This document shows, piece by piece, positions 53,401 through 64,000 of a stretch of DNA of 64,000 nucleotides. A model generated the notes under the pieces. The model searched no databases. It was not told the origin of the DNA and saw only the letters and a list, made by a program, of their open reading frames with translations. The position numbers were made by a program, and so were the translations under genes. Position 1 is the first letter of the stretch; each line of letters opens with the position of its first letter. This DNA is from Auanema rhodensis (lineage: Eukaryota; Nematoda; Chromadorea; Rhabditida; Rhabditidae): contig OZ059894.1 of NCBI GenBank assembly GCA_964057225.1, positions 3,472,001 through 3,536,000 of the forward strand, read 5' to 3'.

Positions 53401-56400
53401 AGCATAAATTGAAGTTCACGTAAATTTCAAAGTCATGGTTACCATGCACCAATATCAATAAAAATTTGTTTTTAGACTAATATGGAAATGGGGAATCTAA
53501 TTTTAAAAACCGCATCTCTTCATCTTTCACGTGAAGCGAGTTACATACCAAGTGCACATCATGTGTACACTTAATTAGCATAAATTAAAGTTCACGTAAA
53601 TTTCAAAGTCATGGTTACCATCCACCAATATCAACAAAAATTTGTTTTTAGACTAATATGGACATGGGGAATCTATTTTTGAAAACCGCATCTCTTTATC
53701 TTTGACGTGAAGCGAGTTACATACCAAGTGCACATCATGTGTACACTTAATTAGCATAAATCAAAGTTCACGTAAATTTTAAAGTCATGGTTACCATGCA
53801 CCAATATCAATAAAAATTTGTTTTTAGACTAATATGGACATGGGGAATCTAATTTTGAAAACCGCATCTCTTTATCTTTGACGTGAAGCGAGTTACATAC
53901 CAAGTGCACATCATGTGTACACTTAATTAGCATAAATTAAAGTTCACGTAATTTTCAAAGTCATGGTTACCATGCATCAATATCAATAAAAATTTGTTTT
54001 TAGACTAATATGGACATGGGGAATCTAATTTTGAAAACCGCATCTCTTTATCTTTCACGTGAAGCGAGTTACATACCAAGCGCACATCATGTGTACACTT
54101 AATTAGCATAAATTAAAGTTCACGTAAATTTCAAAGTCATGGTTACCATGCACCAATATCAATAAAAATTTGTTTTTAGACTAATATGGACATGGGGAAT
54201 CTATTTTTGAAAACCGCATCTCTTTATCTTTGACGTGAAGCGAGTTACATACCAAGTGCACATCATGTGTACACTTAATTAGCATAAATTAAAGTTCACG
54301 TAAATTTTAAAGTCATGGTTACCATGCATCAATATCAATAAAAATTTGTTTTTAGACTAATATGAACATGGGGAATCTAATTTTGAAAACCCCATCTCTT
54401 CATCTTTCACGTGAAGCGAGTTACATACCAAGTGCACATCATGTGTACACTTAATTAGCATAAATTAAAGTTCACGTAAATTTTAAAGTCATGGTTACCA
54501 TGCACCAATATCAATAAAAATTTGTTTTTAGACTAATATGGACATGGGGAATCTAATTTTGAAAACCGCATCTCTTTATCTTTGACGTGAAGCGAGTTAC
54601 ATACCAAGTGCACATCATGTGTACACTTAATTAGCATAAATTAAAGTTCACGTAATTTTCAAAGTCATGGTTACCATGCATCAATATCAATAAAAATTTG
54701 TTTTTAGACTAATATGGACATGGGGAATCTAATTTTGAAAACCGCATCTCTTTATCTTTCACGTGAAGCGAGTTACATACCAAGCGCACATCATGTGTAC
54801 ACTTAATTAGCATAAATTAAAGTTCACGTAAATTTCAAAATCATGGTTACCATGCACCAATATCAATAAAAATTTGTTTTTAGACTAATATGGACATGGG
54901 GAATCTATTTTTGAAAACCGCATCTCTTTATCTTTGACGTGAAGCGAGTTACATACCAAGTGCACATCATGTGTACACTTAATTAGCATAAATTAAAGTT
55001 CACGTAAATTTTAAAGTCATGGTTACCATGCATCAATATCAATAAAAATTTGTTTTTAGACTAATATGGACATGGGGAATCTAATTTTGAAAACCGCATC
55101 TCTTCATCTTTCACGTGAAGCGAGTTACATACCAAGTGCACATCACGTGTACACTTAATTAGCATAAACTAAAGTTCACGTAAATTTCAAAGTCATGGTT
55201 ACCATGCACCAATATCAATAAAAATTTGTTTTTAGACTAATATGGACATGGGGAATCTATTTTTGAAAACCGCATCTTTTTATCTTTGACGTGAAGCGAG
55301 TTACATACCAAGTGCACATCATGTGTACACTTAATTAGCATAAATTAAAGTTCACGTAAATTTCAAAGTCATGGTTACCATGCACCAATATTAACAAAAA
55401 TGTGTTTTTAGACTAATATGGACATGGGGAATCTAATTTTGAAAACCGCATCTCTTCATCTTTCACGTGAAGCGAGTTACATACCAAGTGCACATCATGT
55501 GTACACTTAATTAGCATAAATTAAAGTTCACGTAAATTTCAAAGTCATGGTTACCATGCACCAATATTAATAAAAATTTGTTTTTAGACTAATATGGACA
55601 TAGGGAATCTAATTTTGAAAACCGCATCTCTTTATCTTTGACTTGAAGCGAGTTACATACCAAGTGCACATCATGTGTACACTTAATTAGCATAAATTGA
55701 AGTTCACGTAAATTTCAAAGTCATGGTTACCATCCACCAATATCAACAAAAATGTGTTTTTAGACTAATATGGACATGGGGAATCTAATTTTGAAAACCG
55801 CATCTCTTCATCTTTCACGTGAAGCGAGTTACATACCAAGTGCACATCACGTGTACACTTAATTAGCATAAATTGAAGTTCACGTAAATTTCAAAGTCAT
55901 GGTTACCATGCACCAATATCAATAAAAATTTGTTTTTAGACTAATATGGAAATGGGGAATCTAATTTTGAAAACCGCATCTCTTCATCTTTCACGTGAAG
56001 CGAGTTACATACCAAGTGCACATCATGTGTACACTTAATTAGCATAAATTAAAGTTCACGTAAATTTCAAAGTCATGGTTACCATGCACCAATATCAATA
56101 AAAATTTGTTTTTAGACTAACATGGACATGGGGAATCTAATTTTGAAAACCGCATCTCTTTATCTTTCACGTGAAGCGAGTTACATACCAAGTGCACATC
56201 ACGTGTACATTTAATTAGCATAAATTAAAGTTCACGTAAATTTCAAAGTCATGGTTACCATCCACCAATATCAACAAAAATGTGTTTTTAGACTAATATG
56301 GACATGGGGAATCTAATTTCGAAAAGCGCATCTCTTCATCTTTCACGTGAAGCGAGTTACATACCAAGTGCACATCACGTGTACACTTAATAAGCATAAA

Positions 56401-58079
56401 TTAAAGTTCACGTAAATTTCAAAGTCATGGTTACCATGCACCAATATCAATAAAAATTTGTTTTTAGACTAATTTGGAAATGGGGAATCTATTTTGAAAA
56501 CCGCATCTCTTCATCTTTCACGTGAAGCGAGTTACATACCAAGTGCACATCACGTGTACACTTAATTAGCATAAATTGAAGTTCACGTAAATTTCAAAGT
56601 CATGGTTACCATGCACCAATATCAATAAAAATTTTTTTTTAGACTAATATGGACATGGGGAATCTAATTTTGGAAACCGCATCCCTTTATCTTTCACGTG
56701 AAGCGAGTTACATACCAAGTGCACATCACGTGTACACTTAATAAGCATAAATTAAAGTTCACGTAAGTTTCAAAGTCATGGTTACCATGCACCAATATCA
56801 ATAAAAATTCGTTTTTAGACTAATATGGACATGAGGAATCTAATTTTTTTGAAAACCGCATCTCTTCATCTTTCACGTGAAGCGAGTTACATACCAAGTG
56901 CACATCATGTGTACACTCAATTAGCATAAATTAAAGTTCACGTAAATTTCAAAGTCATGGTTACCATGCACCAATATTAATAAAAATTTGTTTTTAGACT
57001 AATATGGACATGGGGAATCTAATTTTGAAAACCGCATCTTTTTATCTTTGACGTGAAGCGAGTTACATACCAAGTGCACATCACGTGTACACTTAATAAG
57101 CATAAATTAAAGTTCACGTAAATTTCAAAGTCATGGTTACCATGCACCAATATCAATAAAAATTTGTTTTTAGACTAACATGGACATGGGGAATCTAATT
57201 TTGAAAACCGCATCTCTTTATCTTTCACGTGAAGCGAGTTACATACCAAGTGCACATCACGTGTACATTTAATTAGCATAAATTAAAGTTCACGTAAATT
57301 TCAAAGTCATGGTTACCATCCACCAATATCAACAAAAATGTGTTTTTAGACTAATATGGACATGGGGAATCTAATTTCGAAAAGCGCATCCCTTTATCTT
57401 TCACGTGAAGCGGGTTACATACCAAGTGCACATCACGTGTACACTTAATAAGCATAAATTAAAGTTCACGTAAGTTTCAAAGTCATGGTTACCATGCACC
57501 AATATCAATAAAAATTCGTTTTTAGACTAATATGGACATGAGGAATCTAATTTTTTTGAAAACCGCATCTCTTCATCTTTCACGTGAAGCGAGTTACATA
57601 CCAAGTGCACATCATGTGTACACTCAATTAGCATAAATTAAAGTTCACGTAAATTTCAAAGTCATGGTTACCATGCACCAATATCAATAAAAATTTGTTT
57701 TTAGACTAATATGGACATGGGGAATCTAATTTTGAAAACCGCATCTCTTTATCTTTGACGTGAAGCGAGTTACATACCAAGTGCACATCACGTGTACACT
57801 TAATAAGCATAAATTAAAGTTCACGTAAATTTCAAAGTCATGGTTACCATGCACCAATATCAATAAAAATTTGTTTTTAGACTAATTTGGAAATGGGGAA
57901 TCTATTTTGAAAACCGCATCTCTTCATCTTTCACGTGAAGCGAGTTACATACCAAGTGCACATCACGTGTACACTTAATTAGCATAAATTGAAGTTCACG
58001 TAAATTTCAAAGTCATGGTTACCATGCACCAATATCAATAAAAATTTGTTTTTAGACTAATATGGAAATGGGGAATCTA

Positions 58080-61000
58080 ATTTTGAAAACCGCATCTCTT
58101 CATCTTTCACGTGAAGCGAGTTACATACCAAGTGCACATCATGTGTACACTTAATTAGCATAAATTGAAGTTCACGTAAATTTCAAAGTCATGGTTACCA
58201 TGCACCAATATCAATAAAAATTTTTTTTTAGACTAATATGGAAATGGGGAATCTAATTTTGAAAACCGCATCTCTTCATCTTTCACGTGAAGCAAGTTAC
58301 ATACCAAGTGCACATCATGTGTACACTCAATTAGCATAAATTAAAGTTCACGTAAATTTCAAAGTCATGGTTACCATGCACCAATATTAATAAAAATTTG
58401 TTTTTAGACTAATATGGACATGGGGAATCTAATTTTGAAAACCGCATCTCTTTATCTTTGACGTAAAGCGAGTTACATACCAAGTGCACATCATGTGTAC
58501 ACTTAATTAGCATAAATTAAAGTTCACGTAAATTTTAAAGTCATGGTTGCCATGCACCAATATCAATAAAAATTTGTTTTTAGACTAACATGGAAATGGG
58601 GAATCTAATTTTGAAAACCGCATCTCTTTATCTTTCACGTGAAGCGAGTTACATACCAAGCGCACATCATGTGTACACTTAATTAGCATAAATTAAAGTT
58701 CACGTAAATTTCAAAGTCATGGTTACCATGCACCAATATCAATAAAAATTTGTTTTTAGACTAATATGGAAATGGGGAATCTAATTTTGAAAACCGCATC
58801 TCTTCATCTTTCACGTGAAGCGAGTTACATACCAAGTGCACATCATGTGTACACTTAATTAGCATAAATTAAAGTTCACGTAAATTTCAAAGTCATGGTT
58901 ACCATGCACCAATATTAATAAAAATTTGTTTTTAGACTAATATGGACATGGGGAATCTAATTTTGAAAACCGCATCTCTTTATCTTTGACGTGAAGCGAG
59001 TTACATACCAAGAGCACATCACGTGTACACTTAATAAGCATAAATTAAAGTTCACGTAAATTTCAAAGTCATGGTTACCATGCACCAATATCAATAAAAA
59101 TTTGTTTTTAGACTAATTTGGAAATGGGGAATCTATTTTGAAAACCGCATCTCTTCATCTTTCACGTGAAGCGAGTTACATACCAAGTGCACATCACGTG
59201 TACACTTAATTAGCATAAATTGAAGTTCACGTAAATTTCAAAGTCATTGTTACCATGCACCAATATCAATAAAAATTTGTTTTTAGACTAATATGGAAAT
59301 GGGGAATCTAATTTTGAAAACCGCATCTCTTCATCTTTCACGTGAAGCGAGTTACATACCAAGTGCACATCATGTGTACACTTAATTAGCATAAATTGAA
59401 GTTCACGTAAATTTCAAAGTCATGGTTACCATGCACCAATATCAATAAAAATTTTTTTTTAGACTAATATGGAAATGGGGAATCTAATTTTGAAAACCGC
59501 ATCTCTTCATCTTTCACGTGAAGCAAGTTACATACCAAGTGCACATCATGTGTACACTCAATTAGCATAAATTAAAGTTCACGTAAATTTCAAAGTCATG
59601 GTTACCATGCACCAATATTAATAAAAATTTGTTTTTAGACTAATATGGACATGGGGAATCTAATTTTGAAAACCGCATCTCTTTATCTTTGACGTAAAGC
59701 GAGTTACATACCAAGTGCACATCATGTGTACACTTAATTAGCATAAATTAAAGTTCACGTAAATTTTAAAGTCATGGTTGCCATGCACCAATATCAATAA
59801 AAATTTGTTTTTAGACTAACATGGAAATGGGGAATCTAATTTTGAAAACCGCATCTCTTTATCTTTCACGTGAAGCGAGTTACATACCAAGCGCACATCA
59901 TGTGTACACTTAATTAGCATAAATTAAAGTTCACGTAAATTTCAAAGTCATGGTTACCATGCACCAATATCAATAAAAATTTGTTTTTAGACTAATATGG
60001 AAATGGGGAATCTAATTTTGAAAACCGCATCTCTTCATCTTTCACGTGAAGCGAGTTACATACCAAGTGCACATCATGTGTACACTTAATTAGCATAAAT
60101 TAAAGTTCACGTAAATTTCAAAGTCATGGTTACCATGCACCAATATCAATAAAAATTTGTTTTTAGACTAATATGGACATGGGGAATCTAATTTTGAAAA
60201 CCGCATCTCTTTATCTTTCACGTGAAGCGAGTTACATACCAAGTGCACATCATGTGTACACTTAATTAGCATAAATTAAAGTTCACGTAAATTTCAAAGT
60301 CATGGTTACCATGCACCAATATCAATAAAAATTTGTTTTTAGACTAATATGGACATGGGGAATCTAATTTTGAAAACCGCATCTCTTTATCTTTCACGTG
60401 AAGCGAGTTACATACCAAGTGCACATCATGTGTACACTTAATTAGCATAAATTAAAGTTCACGTAAATTTTAAAGTCATGGTTGCCATGCACCAATATCA
60501 ATAAAAATTTGTTTTTAGACTAATTTGGAAATGGGGAATCTATTTTGAAAACCGCATCTCTTCATCTTTCACGTGAAGCGAGTTACATACCAAGTGCACA
60601 TCACGTGTACACTTAATTAGCATAAATTGAAGTTCACGTAAATTTCAAAGTCATGGTTACCATGCACCAATATCAATAAAAATTTGTTTTTAGACTAATA
60701 TGGAAATGGGGAATCTAATTTTGAAAACCGCATCTCTTTATCTTTGACGTAAAGCGAGTTACATACCAAGTGCACATCATGTGTACACTTAATTAGCATA
60801 AATTAAAGTTCACGTAAATTTCAAAGTCATGGTTACCATTCACCAATATTAATAAAAATTTGTTTTTAGACTAATATGGAAATGGGGAATCTAATTTTGA
60901 AAACCGCATCTCTTCATCTTTCACGTGAAGCGAGTTACATACCAAGTGCACATCATGTGTACACTTAATTAGCATAAATTAAAGTTCACGTGAATTTCAA

Positions 61001-64000
61001 AGTCATGGTTACCATGCACCAATATCAATAAAAATTCGTTTTTAGACTAATATGGACATGAGGAATCTAATTTTGAAAACCGCATCTCTTCATCTTTCAC
61101 GTGAAGCGAGTTACATACCAAGTGCACATCATGTGTACACTTAATTAGCATAAATTAAAGTTCACGTAAATTTCAAAGTCATGGTTACCATGCACCAATA
61201 TTGATAAAAATTTGTTTTTAGACTAATATGGACATGGGGAATCTAATTTTGAAAACCGCATCTCTTTATCTTTGACGTGAAGCGAGTTATATACCAAGTG
61301 CACATCATGTGTACACTTAATTAGCATAAACTAAAGTTCACGTAAATTTCAAAGTCATGGTTACCATGCACCAATATCAATAAAAATTTGTTTTTAGACT
61401 AACATGGACATGGGGAATCTAATTTTGAAAACCGCATCTCTTTATCTTTCACGTGAAGCGAGTTACATACCAAGCGCACATCATGTGTACACTTAATTAG
61501 CATAAATTAAAGTTCACGTAAATTTCAAAGTCATGGTTACCATGCACCAATATTAACAAAAATGTGTTTTTAGACTAATATGGACATAGGGAATCTAATT
61601 TTGAAAACCGCATCTCTTCATCTTTCACGTGAAGCGAGTTACATACCAAGTGCACATCATGTGTACACTTAATTAGCATAAATTAAAGTTCACGTAAATT
61701 TTAAAGTCATGGTTACCATGCATCAATATCAATAAAAATTTGTTTTTAGACTAATATGAACATGGGGAATCTAATTTTGAAAACCGCATCTCTTCATCTT
61801 TCACGTGAAGCGAGTTACATACCAAGTGCACATCATGTGTACACTTAATTAGCATAAATTGAAGTTCACGTAAATTTCAAAGTCATGGTTACCATGCACC
61901 AATATCAATAAAAATTTTTTTTTAGACTAATATGGAAATGGGGAATCTAATTTTGAAAACCGCATCTCTTCATCTTTCACGTGAAGCAAGTTACATACCA
62001 AGTGCACATCATGTGTACACTCAATTAGCATAAATTAAAGTTCACGTAAATTTCAAAGTCATGGTTACCATGCACCAATATTAATAAAAATTTGTTTTTA
62101 GACTAATATGGACATGGGGAATCTAATTTTGAAAACCGCATCTCTTTATCTTTGACGTAAAGCGAGTTACATACCAAGTGCACATCATGTGTACACTTAA
62201 TTAGCATAAATTAAAGTTCACGTAAATTTTAAAGTCATGGTTGCCATGCACCAATATCAATAAAAATTTGTTTTTAGACTAACATGGAAATGGGGAATCT
62301 AATTTTGAAAACCGCATCTCTTTATCTTTCACGTGAAGCGAGTTACATACCAAGCGCACATCATGTGTACACTTAATTAGCATAAATTAAAGTTCACGTA
62401 AATTTCAAAGTCATGGTTACCATGCACCAATATCAATAAAAATTTGTTTTTAGACTAATATGGAAATGGGGAATCTAATTTTGAAAACCGCATCTCTTCA
62501 TCTTTCACGTGAAGCGAGTTACATACCAAGTGCACATCATGTGTACACTTAATTAGCATAAATTAAAGTTCACGTAAATTTCAAAGTCATGGTTACCATG
62601 CACCAATATTAATAAAAATTTGTTTTTAGACTAATATGGACATGGGGAATCTAATTTTGAAAACCGCATCTCTTTATCTTTGACGTGAAGCGAGTTACAT
62701 ACCAAGAGCACATCACGTGTACACTTAATAAGCATAAATTAAAGTTCACGTAAATTTCAAAGTCATGGTTACCATGCACCAATATCAATAAAAATTTGTT
62801 TTTAGACTAATTTGGAAATGGGGAATCTATTTTGAAAACCGCATCTCTTCATCTTTCACGTGAAGCGAGTTACATACCAAGTGCACATCACGTGTACACT
62901 TAATTAGCATAAATTGAAGTTCACGTAAATTTCAAAGTCATTGTTACCATGCACCAATATCAATAAAAATTTGTTTTTAGACTAATATGGAAATGGGGAA
63001 TCTAATTTTGAAAACCGCATCTCTTCATCTTTCACGTGAAGCGAGTTACATACCAAGTGCACATCATGTGTACACTTAATTAGCATAAATTGAAGTTCAC
63101 GTAAATTTCAAAGTCATGGTTACCATGCACCAATATCAATAAAAATTTTTTTTTAGACTAATATGGAAATGGGGAATCTAATTTTGAAAACCGCATCTCT
63201 TCATCTTTCACGTGAAGCAAGTTACATACCAAGTGCACATCATGTGTACACTCAATTAGCATAAATTAAAGTTCACGTAAATTTCAAAGTCATGGTTACC
63301 ATGCACCAATATTAATAAAAATTTGTTTTTAGACTAATATGGACATGGGGAATCTAATTTTGAAAACCGCATCTCTTTATCTTTGACGTAAAGCGAGTTA
63401 CATACCAAGTGCACATCATGTGTACACTTAATTAGCATAAATTAAAGTTCACGTAAATTTTAAAGTCATGGTTGCCATGCACCAATATCAATAAAAATTT
63501 GTTTTTAGACTAACATGGAAATGGGGAATCTAATTTTGAAAACCGCATCTCTTTATCTTTCACGTGAAGCGAGTTACATACCAAGCGCACATCATGTGTA
63601 CACTTAATTAGCATAAATTAAAGTTCACGTAAATTTCAAAGTCATGGTTACCATGCACCAATATCAATAAAAATTTGTTTTTAGACTAATATGGAAATGG
63701 GGAATCTAATTTTGAAAACCGCATCTCTTCATCTTTCACGTGAAGCGAGTTACATACCAAGTGCACATCATGTGTACACTTAATTAGCATAAATTAAAGT
63801 TCACGTAAATTTCAAAGTCATGGTTACCATGCACCAATATCAATAAAAATTTGTTTTTAGACTAATATGGACATGGGGAATCTAATTTTGAAAACCGCAT
63901 CTCTTTATCTTTCACGTGAAGCGAGTTACATACCAAGTGCACATCATGTGTACACTTAATTAGCATAAATTAAAGTTCACGTAAATTTCAAAGTCATGGT
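58080..64000 (-). repeat. Near-identical 21-monomer-offset duplication in satellite C (3694 bp)
   Basis: AAGTCATTGTTACC (59241 and 62935), ACCAAGAGCACATC (59007 and 62701) and the long-T variant ATTTTTTTTTTAGAC (59451 and 63145) all share an offset of 3694. The match covers about 58.08-60.31 kb against 61.77 kb to the window end. Within each, a 7-monomer offset of 1231 bp is also visible (58220 to 59451; 61914 to 63145). Confidence 0.88.

Larger units (their letters stand above)
34221..64000 (-). repeat. Satellite C, main inverted block (about 169 monomers of 176 bp)
   Basis: Regular copies reading TTACATACCAAGTGCACATC on the plus strand repeat every 176 bp to the window end, for example GCGAGTTACA at 63569, 63745 and 63921. 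Some are 175 bp (TCTATTTTG for TCTAATTTTG). The monomer has no sustained open frame. It is rich in short palindromes: TTCACGTGAA, GTGCAC, GTGTACAC and CATGGTTACCATG. The array continues past the window. Confidence 0.97.

Noticed and set aside
11776-64000. CRISPR-like regular repetition
   Set aside because: Repeats are 176-351 bp head to tail with no spacers, in a eukaryotic context.

Overview
The window is eukaryotic and animal-like, AT-rich, and almost entirely tandem satellite DNA wrapped around a small decayed cluster of replication-dependent histone genes. Signs of an animal are an intronless canonical H3 gene, a perfect histone mRNA 3' stem-loop in place of a poly(A) signal, and H2B-tail coding sequence beginning MPPK-T/P-SAKGAE. 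The phylum cannot be fixed from this sequence. The H2B start resembles what I remember of nematode H2B, but that is weak evidence.

Layout. (1) 1-135: end of a satellite B monomer. (2) 136-2126: the histone remnant, with an H4 gene (minus strand) broken after codon 62 by satellite B, an apparently intact H3 gene (818-1228, minus) with promoter and stem-loop, and AT-rich spacer holding a 133-bp direct repeat. (3) 2127-11775: satellite A, 31 monomers of about 292 or 319 bp, each carrying a piece of H2B 5' flank, the H2B start codon and the start of the H2B tail. The first monomer (about 364 bp) differs: it keeps a TATA box that shares 11 bp with the H4 TATA region, so it looks like the progenitor. 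(4) 11776-32508: satellite B, a 351-bp monomer in about 59 copies, all in one orientation. (5) 32509-64000: satellite C, a 176-bp monomer in about 179 copies. It runs in one orientation to about 34125, then inverts and continues to the window end.

The best candidate for something new is the origin of satellite A. A histone H2B promoter and N-terminal fragment seems to have been captured, given a new upstream segment, and amplified into an ordered higher-order repeat. The whole histone/satellite A island lies inside satellite B: satellite B stops at TCGAAT on the left (130-135) and resumes at the same TCGAAT on the right (11776-11781). Satellites B and C carry nested segmental duplications of whole numbers of monomers, as expected from unequal exchange. 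The 176-bp and 351-bp periods (one and about two nucleosomes), together with the inversion in C, suggest a centromeric, pericentromeric or accessory-chromosome setting. That setting is inference.

The only intact protein gene I can support is H3. All other open frames over 60 codons are shadows or read through satellite.
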